Shown: positions 49,101-55,162 of the stretch, piece by piece
Layout of the letters: the number at the start of each line of letters is the position of its first letter
Position numbering within the stretch: position 1 is the first letter of the stretch
DNA from: Clostridia bacterium
GTDB taxonomy: Bacteria > Bacillota > Clostridia > Oscillospirales > Acutalibacteraceae
Length of the DNA stretch: 64,000 bases
Assembly: GCA_017516745.1 (NCBI GenBank)
Contig: JAFXBF010000002.1
Location: 1-64,000 of the forward strand
Reading direction: 5' to 3'
The notes under the pieces: model-generated
Told to the model about the DNA's origin: nothing
Database searches by the model: none
What the model saw: the letters and a program-made list of their open reading frames with translations, nothing else
Position numbers and translations under genes: made by a program

Positions 49101-51331
49101 TTGCTTCAATTGCCTCAAGTTTTGCAGCGGGTCTGTTTGATGTAAGAAAGGCTGATGCTTCTCCCATAGCACTCAACAGTATCTTTGTTGCTCAGAACAG
49201 CGGTACTCTTGAGGATGTAATGTTCGATAAGCAGCTCAGCGGTACCTGCTTTAAGGATATCTTTGCTTATGCAGAAAGCACAAGCGATATCATTACAATG
49301 TCCAACCATACCGCTCTCTGTTCGGCAGACGGTGTATACACACGTGCAAAAGAGTCGAACGGTGAAGCGTTCAAGAACGACGAGTATCCGCAGCTTTCTG
49401 TAATCCTCAATACCGCAAACAGTGAGGATGAGGTAACTGTCAGAATGTACAGAGCCCTGCGGTCTTACTCACAGCTCAGTGCTGTAACGGCACTTGTTGC
49501 AAACGATAACTATATCGACAATGTTGTTGCCGAAAGCACAACACCGCTTACCTACGGTATGATGTCATGGGCTGTTACGGGTGCGGCAACCACCTCCGGT
49601 GCGGCACTCAAAGCCAAGACATGGAACGAGATAAAGGATCTCGAAGATAAATCGGCAATCGCAACTGCAACTCTTGCTGTTGAAGATTTCTATAATGTCG
49701 GTGCTTCCGCAAAGCTTTCGGATACCCTCAACCTCTATTTCACAATAGACGATGACGGTGCTAACCCGAACTTTGCAGGCGGTAACGGCAGTGAGGGCAG
49801 CAAGTATCAGATTTCTGCTCCCGAGCATGTAATTGCTCTGTCCTACTACGGCAAGAACTCTTCCAGCTACTTCGAGGTAACCAAAGATATTGATATGAGC
49901 GGTGCAAACTGGAATAACTCATATATCAATATCTTCAAGGCAAACCTTGACGGTAACGGTAAGGTAATCGCAAATGTCGAAATTCCTGTAAACGGCAGTA
50001 ATGCCTTTATCGGCAGTCTTGAGGGCGGCTCAATCAGCAACCTCGGTCTTACAGGCATAAAGGTAACCACTTCAACAACCGGTGCTTCCGGTCTGCTTGC
50101 GGCAAAGGCACTCAACAACGCTTCTGTTACAAACTGCGTTGTTGTCGGTGAACTCAATGCTCCCACAGGCTCCAATGTCGGCGGTCTGTTCGGTGAAACG
50201 GACGGTCCGACCGTAATTGACGGATGTATTGTATCCGGTAAGATTGAGTCCGGTGCAACCTATGTCGGCGGTCTTGTAGGTAATGCTGCAGACGGCACAG
50301 CTATCACAAACTGTCTGTCAACTGCTGTTGTAAACGGCGGTGCTAACACAACCGCAACCGGCGGTATCCTTGGCAGCGGTACTGCAACAGTTACCAATTC
50401 CGTCTTTGCAGGCAATGTCAAGGGCAACACCGTTGGCAACATAGCAGGCGAGAGTGAGAATGTAACAGTTGAAAACAGCTATTACGACAAGCAGCTCTCA
50501 ACTGTTGACGGCGGTGCAAACGCTTCTACAACGCACTACCTCACAGCCGGTGCAGATGTTGCCGACTTCGGCGGTGATATGGTCTGGATTACAGGCTTTG
50601 TCGGTTATCCCGTACCTGCGGCACTCGCTTCTTCAGGCGGCGGAATGCTTAACGCAGTCAAGCTTGCAAGCGCCAAGATTACCTTTGCAAACGGTGTCGG
50701 CGCAGGTACCTCAACAACCTTTACAACAGCTACACCTACGCCGTTAGAAGGTGCTGACCTCGATGTAAGCGGTCTTGCGGCAAGTGAGAGCAACAGGTTC
50801 CTCAAGGTTGAAAACGGCACATGGGTCACAGATACGTCTTCAATGGCACTCGGTCAGGTTTATGACGGCGAGTTGACTTACAAGCTCGGCTCAATGACCA
50901 GATATGTTGATGTTACGGTAGGTAAGAAGGTTAATACTGTTAACTACAAGATTAACGGTCTTGCTTCGGGTAACTCAATTGTTTCGGCAATCACGGGTAA
51001 CGGCGGCGGTGCAACAGCCGCAACGGCCTTTGATACTGCTCGACAGGGTGTACTTTGTAACGATATGGTCTTCACCTACGATGTGGTTGACGGCAAGGCT
51101 CAGCTCTTCAGAGTTGAAACTCAGCTGCCTAACGGCTATGTTCAGGGTAAGGTCACAGCGAAATTCAACGATACGGCTGAAACAACCGTAAGCGTTGAAA
51201 CCGATGAAAACGGAATTGCGTATATCGCCGTTCCGACAAGTATCGGAGTATTCGATACAATTGATATTACCGTTGAGGCGGTAAGCGTTGACACCTGGGG
51301 TGTCAGAAACCTCTTTGGTTTATTCAGATGA
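34184..51331 (+). CDS. giant secreted GLUG-repeat surface protein
   Basis: 5,715 residues in one uninterrupted frame, with a GGAGG ribosome site. A signal peptide spans about residues 1-32. The body consists of modules that open with a GxxxxPYxI(S/A) start and a DIDL-type strand, as near 80, 1065, 1955, 2725, 3560, 4085, 4690 and 5200. These are followed by GLUG motifs, of which about forty GG(L/I)(V/I)G cores can be counted by eye. The pattern fits right-handed beta-helix adhesins. The last 220 residues are a different strand-rich domain ending VRNLFGLFR. There is no LPXTG, SLH, cell-wall-binding repeat or C-terminal membrane helix, so how it is held on the surface is unclear. Codon use around 38750-41750 is AT-richer than the rest. 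It is likely a major adhesin or matrix scaffold. Confidence 0.85.
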   Translation: MKKRVAFRSFVILLAAVMLLSSTSAYNILVYANQDSVANSLSAIGSLSEDAVTEPNIAVQGGNLELNADEGSADPSTVVWLGEGSLEDPYQISSAAHLMQVNKMVNATEVNAETGIHIVTDKHFILTADIDLTPLFANGGVPYISSAGSAYLVSADPSDPSSSMKYINLDGSYEVDGVTYKHKIYVDESVTVDVKNYENFALFGYLSNKSVISNVIFENIDVNVTALQPQRISVIAYRNDGTITDCEIINSSVTLPSKSETDGAGTSDAYYGIAGAVADNRAAVRNVNVKNFTLSLSSTSSNDYIGGLVGQNRGTVETSSVSGLKITVSGINHYVGGLVGYNTETVTGCAVDMAGDNNTTNNMYGGGYVGGLVGYNESGAVISNSSVTGSVTSAQTATTGRYNMYGTAENANSSVAYFGGITGVNKGTVEKTTVSDLGFFMGFNSVSYIGCFGGIAAVSTGGVINTSVASGSFVAQNSTVCRAGGIIGFAQTDDTKIVNDCYALFSLNVPAVDLVGAIVGYGGNAQTAYNSYWSDAISGCITSYVIPDQTDANRPYAIEASLGKLISYNRALVIERGLTVDIPASQLNHSFVRISGASLDVASISVGSALSVTGSGTNNSVFTKAYSATISFPSNAGSVPLVGSDDKQGMSIEFNLDVAVTSAAGDPDSQNNPMVISSSAMAKFIYRMPYGHFAIGADTVTVMSDAWNAVHFTGTIDGNDNMLSTEVPLFLSVAGSRDKSPLVTDFVSYPEQDGADRSRGCITNLQVDLSANIQSAVFGTVYNATFIDVSLTDGDLMPDDGNASSYEGYIAQLDKEYTAAFINCAIGYTYIYGCSTDVSVTMADVKNVAGFIAYVGNYVVIDNCEVSSVGAYIQQSSKNRAVFLGHVSDNGDGYILNSIVAARVIGSGVCYIVMGENKGEFFRNYYNLTWSKMEYGSNNTDSNMSSSAIKLWGSNEKSYSDNVKNVTASSKSVYSIALPQYVDAFKDATIDNFSVSFVNIDSNNAESAADTEKFSIENYEIADNELKISVSVSASANEGDNIWIKVYHFETGFLTYVKYNVIVEKFECGEDGYYHISSAQDLITFSELCAEEPVYRSYAYKLDNDIYMSDLTEYTFTPIGTSAQPFTGYFDGMGDDGTVHTIKDLKISGSGNVAMFAFVSMDSKAIVDPNKTHQLIDSGIHNLRIEYANVTATGESANAAVLVGVAKTSSGSYGKVTIKNIEIVDSSVNSQGKNTAAVLADSINTDIDISGIVLTRVKVETSYSTGSQFFNNSEVSAIGGLGGIVGTIDDTVEKQSVSHQVSITDVTVDGLSLTGDVEGEDTYAPVNAGAVVGTYQKYFTWKGYSVPRLTVGDASSTDEYDIVINNLKIMSAGMAGGLIGSTNAQTTVNKAKISATEGNKSQILSTTQYFIGGIAGYIGSYNADNETNEFAVANVFGTVKDCLVENTEIKAEDKAIEDPNTTLTRNVAVGGIVGAINGPASGETVKNCIVKNSLVEGVVVGGIVGSNIERTVDAGNTLHITKCDVIATTVKTLDSCYPAAYSNSNVLVSNRYAGVGGILGTNVTSTKSYVIDLVIDFCNVDEASKILNTIPAKNNTTNFQAATGGILGYGFQLKGTAIQLSLANNTVYASIESKKADMAITALSSTQSGQQQVRVGTGGFIGMLSGFGAALTTATYLMTTSVKESVFGGSIVGTDCIGGAIGSIVLACGWESTNATATNNRPTDLLKDIVISGQLRSELNNTFYRGGVAIGNILVAYATPAIGTTSIGCYNGKDMTQTFSGIYFSSLTIDTSVFPVFSCVGAKSTTAAANTPFLANTKKKLIECYIDVNTQSDNATYQIAAPDNTFESTSTEFTVGSSADSTYAAPVVSRGDLFSFENTAMPSYWKSSNSSIVAVSDTAPYNNVLVTPKRENPNPITISIDYQGTLTSSSDSSWSVPVRLPVGFKIYSTASKGLDFVDTDSGRYYLITEPLDFYEIKSGESYWLKNDIVFDAESFEANHDFDGGYSNSNVFTGEFASPPKGTYKINGNSDNTFYADGNPKTITGIKFKPVTVGSYTASALFAQADGATFKNFNLVDVSSTGSADYAASVAAVINGSLTAENVTVENVNISGAKYSGGLFGGMFNAADVAVPWSIKNCKVLGTRTGDASGYTYSSNISGLNGAAGIAVHTDQNAASFTDLLVSGCSVSQRAENMDSTYFDNGAAGISLAFSGEISSTSAQNRNTVENSYIVGEIAAGAVMRTYTSSAGGTFTSAGIHAQVYSTVPLSISGVDIKSTTIEGNHTFVPETVSNQLIASGGILARVDSSYVKHNISDCTLDENTTVMAPYGVGGILGCFEETVQGEYDNRVFGITITNCGIEATIKMTIGKTIKGTSNTYQYYNMGAGGVIGAFSSFSNLTETNVVNCEVTGVISGPSAVGGIIGAIWTNYANNAPSTFRLDNMDSHFVENCIVSAEFKNAEGEDSFVASTPATGIIVGHILNASLSDSTLFRAAADSGFESDFSNQPFYNIYYSGHKYPQHGTYLFGIANMSAATKTSLNYCANGTDNVYSCYTDYAYDMDYVYSRRVSADKSVVISTGIDPTYHNVIFSDIYRVQQTESEEDGIWVVDSRTLGSGLNFSLSDFTFNTAPVVGAEAEVTYRFNDGASLSAFTLSASVGSSQKSVANLEKVTATSSAVKVEEGSANGEYILSAVNALTKTLVFDLVFVYSNGLELVAPFRIEVSDGDYYYADNGDGSKNYYIFNAANLNSTMQLTLGEHDNVVQCFDVFWTLDNADIKNAVNTYTNDTTLAQAFAGVTFGGTDIITLLDSVKHPNPEYDSSLPTSASNPVDLTIRQYLGLANDASLGEVTLRRLVKEINLVSYGTYGDEGDSTLYEKDFAGNYTVLKSVTADKTTGLTNVGEYYSVYGLELHAVNVNAQKADSTHTGLFKSLVSGASVTGLTFVNPRIEVVGAKADENYAGVLAGTASGATITDVSVERYADGDSAYISSIRWMTAASTNVGGIVGKADAATTITNATVNGLDVVGASLAGSNTKDLTTVMAGGIAGASDATISNSSVSNSRILIERNDRYRNYYLSYAGGIAARATGTISGAIVSDTVMRDCTCEVIVQDEEHSKPYSTYSCEDNALVADRIGGIAAFTEGLLTVTDAVVKGITVRAFDIAGGILAEVADNANAEVSVTDSSVVENSDIRVYSSANVASVSSLRQYFNAAGGAIGKIDNLKSLNIDSFNFDGYVGTYSYDNLNKDCTAGGIVGFVTDRLISLDTIKIYNSTVSGEVVGYRTTKTGNMIPYLGAAGGIIGKINTTEVKNTTDSMVSDCVMGAEVTLYNNVSGTAVNANLADPANSASTNVGKVLGTLVSKVTNEETNEDVSSNFALDAENISVYFDNIYISSYPQDIVAYGSQDFYVSQKFSPFTTYTDINKIIDAQTGESTGALAIGGLDLSGVTNPSYTDDEYSELAIIPIDTTNPSVVGKATRGFRVKHKSITFGNNNRIDFEGNASITAETDIGGATIEVTTKNVLADKNDGYYYGTLHIDQVTKDIIGEIVMDYSYGLQVNVQFIGMDIRGDGSSTSPFEVREPKHFAVVRVLRDKNYIQTADIDFASQYSYSEEVLSPLWATAEGFEPIGTANAPFIGSYDGQGKLITNLYISRANTDNVGLFGYVKGTAEKQASISNVHIELAGEMSLSLNDKNLGDVTVVQGNVTGKNNVGGLVGSAVNADITNCSVVKGNVIGSSAVGGLVGNASASKLVSDFTSTTAFAYCDLGTNTPGSKTAGGLVGSASGSLEIKNCFTLGYAALDPYNNYNYGAVGGFVGYAQEGTSLVIDNAFVGSGISDSYGNGSNVVYYGLTVGAASGNVQVRASNVFVSATSAAGESVLNGAVNSVVNPILGTTSGAATVENVRFDSGINGTLPNRKETAAQSADFDLSGIEIGVGADKDPYTAAYVDFASVEIKVSDVEKTDRLVAYTTADGAPSQYQLGGLFYPVTVIGSDLTVTSSEIDDADELDYPAEMDTDLYGNGDRKNTDFLFKDTENGTTVYTNIFVFSPLNGTYNKGTPHDNGELFYSNSLPYFTVEKTVGNHSLYRKVTYPIQSKYEDGGRLYPIATERQLNALADYETSGTFADFSKNVNYALIENITLGDYEFKPITGFTGVLNGKGHTVSNVTINRPESTAPVGFFSELTKGTVKNLNLEVNSVVGNNYVGGLVGYVGADGNSPSKVVISNCSVSSYTENSGVTGNEYVGGLVGYAVAGETADVNPATGLEEGKAGFFNSFTDVKVSGLNVVGGLVGGSEMYITNCYSTGDVNGAINATGDTPRGIGGLVGLLAAKSNAAAYPTQTDRSKYQALLNSSFSSSAVDVSSVTGYNTKGNGVGGLAGNVTQGTSIATVFSSGSVRFCYDDNVAHPDCENSPAIGVGGLVGVLNSETKEVYSAASVAAKVGNLTPASVVGIGGVIGVSNAHLQSAYSSGSTLGETSTTAQEIADNSYNYGVGGVIGLVSGNGLESSNLYFDHNASAVSDAPVGRVTAGVLKAPASIGSKSTKEFTQVPEADRVDGGFLGGNFQFTTGAYPYLSNFFADTVSLVIRFNALLSIVAVEIDERDKSAVDGDGISMAMTVPTGVPHDGVVYTYGFEADNSVGKSATSIVDTATNTLSVQRTSNTKEQANFIITISTVDGKPGDGNVVYSEVASRPFSRVTAEMLGTQDKPYLVASQTDLEHVAMSAEELGNATGLYAEWNTPIDSNGEPLSGKVHYRLMGYVNLNESDDNLYNRSFSTLDGGYLLDGNGYSIRKLSTTLANTLDANSSVTNVTFENVTFESGESLIGTLNGSVIGVNVFGKASGSNVAGIANTVGESGLVEGSISAVDYTNNGEDAAAQSNIAGLALTNKGTINMSASVGSISGKNLTNVSGLVGTNSGEIKNSFTMGDIILDNPAGVVAGFVGTNNGTVEAGYTRCNFKVKNVADALTIGSFAGSNISLSEEKIASIASSFAAGLFDVRKADASPIALNSIFVAQNSGTLEDVMFDKQLSGTCFKDIFAYAESTSDIITMSNHTALCSADGVYTRAKESNGEAFKNDEYPQLSVILNTANSEDEVTVRMYRALRSYSQLSAVTALVANDNYIDNVVAESTTPLTYGMMSWAVTGAATTSGAALKAKTWNEIKDLEDKSAIATATLAVEDFYNVGASAKLSDTLNLYFTIDDDGANPNFAGGNGSEGSKYQISAPEHVIALSYYGKNSSSYFEVTKDIDMSGANWNNSYINIFKANLDGNGKVIANVEIPVNGSNAFIGSLEGGSISNLGLTGIKVTTSTTGASGLLAAKALNNASVTNCVVVGELNAPTGSNVGGLFGETDGPTVIDGCIVSGKIESGATYVGGLVGNAADGTAITNCLSTAVVNGGANTTATGGILGSGTATVTNSVFAGNVKGNTVGNIAGESENVTVENSYYDKQLSTVDGGANASTTHYLTAGADVADFGGDMVWITGFVGYPVPAALASSGGGMLNAVKLASAKITFANGVGAGTSTTFTTATPTPLEGADLDVSGLAASESNRFLKVENGTWVTDTSSMALGQVYDGELTYKLGSMTRYVDVTVGKKVNTVNYKINGLASGNSIVSAITGNGGGATAATAFDTARQGVLCNDMVFTYDVVDGKAQLFRVETQLPNGYVQGKVTAKFNDTAETTVSVETDENGIAYIAVPTSIGVFDTIDITVEAVSVDTWGVRNLFGLFR

Positions 51332-51354
51332 TTTGAAAGTGGGGACATCAGGAA

Positions 51355-52008
51355 ATGAAAAGTCAGAAAACAAATGCTTTTCAGCTTGCAATCGCAGGCG
51401 GCGTGCTTGTGCTTGTGCTTGTCTGTGCTACCTTTGCGTGGTTTGCTGTGGGCGACCACGCTTGGGTAAGCAAAATCACAGCATCACTCGCTTCTCCCGA
51501 TGTCCCCTCACAGCTCAATTCAATCGAATATCACGATGGCTCCGAATGGGTAGGCTACAACGGCGGCCATCTTGATATTCAGCCCGGTCAGGTTTATAGC
51601 TTCCGTGTCAAGTTTACGGCAAAGGAAGACGACAGACTGACAATGGCACTCAGCGATATTTCAGCTTCTCTGCGTGAGCCTGAATCCGCAGAGGATAACG
51701 GCGATGAAGTTATCGAAGAAACAACCAGATTTCAGGTTGTTACAGAGGAAAATATGCTTTCCGATGTTTTGCATATAAAGCTCAATAAAGGCGAGTATGT
51801 ACCGATACCGTCTGACGGCGTTATTGTTAACAATAAGGTAGTTGACCCGTCCTGCAAGGTTGAGAATTCACCGCAGTATGTGTATGAATATCAGATTAAA
51901 ATGCTTGAATCGGCCGACAATACCTATGCCGGCAAAAAGCTGTCTTTTGTAATGGCAGTCAGCCTTCCCGATGGGGCGGAAGGGGATAACGCTCAGGCGG
52001 AAGGATAA
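51355..52008 (+). CDS. TasA-like secreted protein with SipW-type signal peptide
   Basis: 217 residues. Its signal peptide ends in VCATFAWFAVGD near residues 22-33, a SipW-cognate pattern. The mature domain has alternating strands, with a YSFRVKFTAKEDDRLTMALSDISASL segment (read as two parts) resembling camelysin/TasA folds, and an acidic C-terminus. It begins 23 bases after the giant gene and is followed six bases later by a SipW-type peptidase, forming a substrate-peptidase pair. The ribosome site (CAGGAA) is modest, so translation may be weaker than for the other subunits. Confidence 0.72.
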   Translation: MKSQKTNAFQLAIAGGVLVLVLVCATFAWFAVGDHAWVSKITASLASPDVPSQLNSIEYHDGSEWVGYNGGHLDIQPGQVYSFRVKFTAKEDDRLTMALSDISASLREPESAEDNGDEVIEETTRFQVVTEENMLSDVLHIKLNKGEYVPIPSDGVIVNNKVVDPSCKVENSPQYVYEYQIKMLESADNTYAGKKLSFVMAVSLPDGAEGDNAQAEG

Positions 52009-52014
52009 GGTAAA

Positions 52015-52587
52015 ATGAAAAAGGTTCTCGGCAAAATTATAAATATTCTCCTTGTGGCGCTCATTATTTTTGCCGCAGGCATACTTGTCCTTGTAGGTGT
52101 TAACGCCAAAAGCGGCAAGGCAACAACAGTTTTGGGCTACGGCTTTATGGCTGTACAAACGGGCAGTATGACTCCCGAATATCCCATAGGCTCGGTTATT
52201 ATAATTAAAGAAACCGATGCGAGTGAGCTTGAAGTCAAGGATGTTATCACATTCTATTCAAGCAACCCCAACCTTAACAATATGATTGTCACCCACAGAA
52301 TTATGGAAATCACCGACGATGGCGACGGTACATATTCCTTCGTAACACAGGGTGACGCAAACGAAATTCCCGACGAATATCCTGCTCAGAGTGAAAAGCT
52401 AATCGGCAAGGTTGTCGCCAAAAGCAACCTTATGGAAAAGCTTATGAAGGTCAGAGAAAATCCTGCGATTTTCCTGCTGGTCGTTGTGCTTCCGATGTGC
52501 TTTATCATCACTCTTGAGTTTGTAAATATAAGCAAAAAAATGAACGAAAAGACTAATGAAGATGACGAAAAAAAGAAAAAGCAGTAA
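52015..52587 (+). CDS. SipW-type signal peptidase I
   Basis: 190 residues, the same length as the classical SipW. Membrane helices lie at about 10-30 and 150-170, with catalytic Ser51 in QTGSM and His94 in VTHRI. A TQGDANEIPD box resembles the conserved acidic motif of the class. A short Lys/Glu-rich end replaces the long tail seen in the two peptidases upstream. It should process the TasA-like protein encoded just before it. Its last 32 bases overlap the next peptidase gene in another frame. Confidence 0.85.
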   Translation: MKKVLGKIINILLVALIIFAAGILVLVGVNAKSGKATTVLGYGFMAVQTGSMTPEYPIGSVIIIKETDASELEVKDVITFYSSNPNLNNMIVTHRIMEITDDGDGTYSFVTQGDANEIPDEYPAQSEKLIGKVVAKSNLMEKLMKVRENPAIFLLVVVLPMCFIITLEFVNISKKMNEKTNEDDEKKKKQ

Positions 52588-53062
52588 AGTTTTTACTGTT
52601 CTTGCTTTGGTTATGGCCTTGCTTTGTGTGGCTGTGTGGCTGCCGAGGTTTTTCGGGCTGGAGGCTTATTATGTCAAAACAGGCAGTATGGAGCCCAATA
52701 TTCCCGAGGGCAGTATGGTTTATACTGAAGCTGTTGAATTTGAAGATATCGTTACCGGTGCGGATGTTTTGCTTTTCTCAAACGACGCAGAAAACAAATC
52801 CTTTACCCACCGTGTAATGTATATAGATTATAAAAACGAACTTTTATACACAAAAGGCGATGCGAACAACGGGCCTGACCCGTTGCCCACTCCTTTTGAA
52901 CAGTGCAGAGGAAAGGTCATCCTGTATATTCCTTATTGGGGCTATGTTGTTCAGGCTATGAACTCTGCAGTCGGCAAAGTTGTAATTGCGCTTATTTATG
53001 TCGTGTGGCTTGCTGTAGAAATTGAAGGCTGCAAATCAAGAAAGAAAGCGGTGAAAGAATGA
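52556..53062 (+). CDS. SipW-type signal peptidase I, second of a tandem pair
   Basis: 168 residues. A basic start (KMTKKRKSSK) leads to a helix (about 12-30). Catalytic Ser44 is in KTGSMEPNIPEG and His85 in FTHRV, followed by the box TKGDANNGPDPLP. A C-terminal membrane helix ends the protein. The GSMEPNIPEG form is closer to the canonical S26B motif than in its neighbour. The frame starts inside the upstream peptidase gene and ends overlapping the next TasA-like gene by four bases, so translation is coupled. An alternative ATG two codons later is possible. It probably serves the following substrate. Confidence 0.84.
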   Translation: MKMTKKRKSSKVFTVLALVMALLCVAVWLPRFFGLEAYYVKTGSMEPNIPEGSMVYTEAVEFEDIVTGADVLLFSNDAENKSFTHRVMYIDYKNELLYTKGDANNGPDPLPTPFEQCRGKVILYIPYWGYVVQAMNSAVGKVVIALIYVVWLAVEIEGCKSRKKAVKE

Positions 53063-53826
53063 AAACAAAAATAATCTGTCTTATACTTTCGTTGGTTTTT
53101 GTTGTTGGCGCTTTTGGTGTTAACGGCACCTATGCGTGGTTTGTAACCTATGGCGGCGGCTCGGGCAGAGGCGTTGTTCATAATTTTCTTTCAGGTAATA
53201 TAGGCTACACTCTTGTCGGCGGTTTTATCGACAGCCAAACAACACCGACAATTAAGCCCGAAATGAATCTGCTTACAGGTCTTGAAAATATTCCCGAAAA
53301 TCTGGCACAGAACACAAAGCTGTACCTTGTGCCGATTGCTCTTGAATCCGACCTTGCCGAGGATGAAGAAAAAACACAGAAGTACGTTGATGCCCAGCTT
53401 AGAATGAAGGTTTTTTATACCTATATTGACGATGCAGGCAATATGGCAGACGGCTACAGCGTAGTAGGTCAGACAACCGATAACAGACCCTTTGTTGCAC
53501 AGCTTGCAACAGACACCGAAGGCAAAGTTTACTGGCAGTACGATGTTGAAACGGGATATTTCAACTATGTAAATCCCGAAACAAACAGCGATATTATTGT
53601 CGGCGGTCTTGAAGCTGTTGACCCCATACCGATGTTTACGGCTATGTACTACAGCGGCGAAAATTCGGATATACCCACTTCGGTTTTCAAGGATAAAAAC
53701 AATTTCACCGTAAAAATCGCTTTCCAGGCAAAGCAGGCAGCTTATGCTACATGGGAAAATATAGGCGAAATTACTTTCAGTACTCAGCAGACGGAAGAAC
53801 CGTCATCAACACAGGCTCAGTCATAA
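53059..53826 (+). CDS. TasA-like secreted protein with SipW-type signal peptide
   Basis: 255 residues. The signal peptide runs to VNGTYAWFVTYGGG near residues 21-34, the SipW-cognate type with Gly-rich residues behind the site. The mature region has a long strand-rich body, acidic overall, with a Ser/Thr/Gln-rich C-terminus. It lacks the W-EG-D-C motif of the first three surface proteins, so it belongs to a different subgroup. The start overlaps the preceding peptidase gene by four bases (ATGA), and its own dedicated peptidase follows 20 bases downstream. Confidence 0.72.
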   Translation: MKTKIICLILSLVFVVGAFGVNGTYAWFVTYGGGSGRGVVHNFLSGNIGYTLVGGFIDSQTTPTIKPEMNLLTGLENIPENLAQNTKLYLVPIALESDLAEDEEKTQKYVDAQLRMKVFYTYIDDAGNMADGYSVVGQTTDNRPFVAQLATDTEGKVYWQYDVETGYFNYVNPETNSDIIVGGLEAVDPIPMFTAMYYSGENSDIPTSVFKDKNNFTVKIAFQAKQAAYATWENIGEITFSTQQTEEPSSTQAQS

Positions 53827-53846
53827 GTTGAGATTGGTTTGAATTT

Positions 53847-54329
53847 ATGAAAATATTTAACGTAATTTACAATACCGTTGCAATTATAATAGTTCTGGTT
53901 TTTGTGTTTACTCTCGGCCTTAAAATAACCGATACGAAAACCTATGCAGTAGCAACTCCGAGTATGGAGGATGAGCTGCACGAAGGCGATATGGTTTTTG
54001 TCCGTGAGGCAGGGGAGTATGCCGAGGGTGATATAATTACCGCAAAGCTTTCGTCAGGCGGTACATTTACTCACCGTATCGATTATATCGATTATGAAAA
54101 GAAGCTCGTTTACACCAAAGGTGACAGCAATCCTCAGCCCGACCCGTTACCCACCGGGTTTGACGATATTATCGGCAAGGTTGTTTTCAGTGTGCCTGCT
54201 TTGGGGCTGATTTCGCTGAAATTCAATTCTACCGCTGTGGTCACGGTGCTTGCGGCAGTTTTACTTGCAATAATGCTTGTACGCTTTGCAGTCTATAAAT
54301 TTAAGCAGAAGGGAGAAAAGTCTGTATGA
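53847..54329 (+). CDS. SipW-type signal peptidase I
   Basis: 160 residues, the smallest of the five. An N-terminal helix (about 5-25) is followed by catalytic Ser39 in ATPSMEDELHEG and His76 in FTHRI. A TKGDSNPQPDPLPTGF box and a C-terminal helix (about 128-150) follow, with a short basic end. The DPLPTGF extension is shared with the second peptidase of the tandem pair, so the two are close paralogues. Its stop overlaps the next substrate gene by four bases (ATGA), which supports a coupled peptidase-substrate cassette. Confidence 0.84.
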   Translation: MKIFNVIYNTVAIIIVLVFVFTLGLKITDTKTYAVATPSMEDELHEGDMVFVREAGEYAEGDIITAKLSSGGTFTHRIDYIDYEKKLVYTKGDSNPQPDPLPTGFDDIIGKVVFSVPALGLISLKFNSTAVVTVLAAVLLAIMLVRFAVYKFKQKGEKSV

Positions 54330-55138
54330 AAAATATAAATAAGCGCAGTGTTTTCAGTCTGGTGCTTTGCGCAATGCTTGTTTTTTGCATAGGCGTTTAC
54401 TCCTCTGCTGAACCCACAACCGCTTGGTTTTCAGATTCAGGTGAAGATTCCGAAACCTATAAAATGGAAGAAATCAACGTTGCCTTTTCGGGCGACAGAT
54501 TGGGCGAAAACGAAACGGCACTTGAACTGAAATTTGATGCAGCAACCAAGTTTGACGATGCTGATGAGCGTGCAAAAATGTTTGAGCATGCTGCCAAATA
54601 CTATGTTTTCACAGCAAAGAATAACAACCCCGTCGGCGGTCTTGATGCCGCAATTGCCGTTGATATCAGATATCCCAACGCACAGGGAGATATTATGACA
54701 TCAGCCGAAGTTGATAAGGGTCTGCGTTATTTTGTTTATGAAATCGACACAGCAAACGATGTCAGAACAAAAGATATCGAATTGGCACCCGGTGTCTGGG
54801 TAGATGCCGAGGATAAATGTCTTGTCAAGCCCTTTGAAAACAACGATGACCTTTTCTATGATTCAAAGCTTGCCGATAAAATTGAAGAAAAAATAGCTGC
54901 CCGGACGGGCTTTGAAAGCTTCACACCCGAACAAAAGCTCGAATTTTTAAGCGGCATTCAGGAAACAACTCAGCCTCTGGCCCCCGGCAGCGAAAAAACG
55001 TACTGTGTCTGCTTCTGGGTTGAATACGATGTGTTTGTCAGCCAGGCAGAAACCGTGGATTCTGTCCGCAACCTTACCTTTGATGTCGATGTCAGAATTA
55101 CCGCAGAACAGTACGATAAAACTGTGCTTGCCGAATAA
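54326..55138 (+). CDS. TasA-like secreted protein with SipW-type signal peptide
   Basis: 270 residues. The hydrophobic signal core is followed by SAEPTTAWFSDSGED near residues 27-41. The AWF followed by Ser/Asp is the classic SipW-cognate motif. The mature part contains a helix-rich middle (DDADERAKMFEHAAKYY) and a final strand section with CVCFWVEYDVFV, unlike the other subunits. TasA-like folds also place a helix between strands. It is translationally coupled to the peptidase before it and followed 24 bases later by another AWL-type protein. Confidence 0.7.
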   Translation: MKNINKRSVFSLVLCAMLVFCIGVYSSAEPTTAWFSDSGEDSETYKMEEINVAFSGDRLGENETALELKFDAATKFDDADERAKMFEHAAKYYVFTAKNNNPVGGLDAAIAVDIRYPNAQGDIMTSAEVDKGLRYFVYEIDTANDVRTKDIELAPGVWVDAEDKCLVKPFENNDDLFYDSKLADKIEEKIAARTGFESFTPEQKLEFLSGIQETTQPLAPGSEKTYCVCFWVEYDVFVSQAETVDSVRNLTFDVDVRITAEQYDKTVLAE

Positions 55139-55162
55139 ACTTAACCGAAAGGGCGCATTATA

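Noticed and set aside
35183-50290. Regularly recurring short sequences that could be mistaken for a CRISPR array
   Set aside because: They lie inside one long open reading frame, spacing varies widely, and the repeats encode the protein motif VGGLVG.
51100-51331. Sortase-type LPXTG anchor at the end of the giant protein
   Set aside because: The last 220 residues contain no LPXTG-like motif, hydrophobic helix or basic tail.
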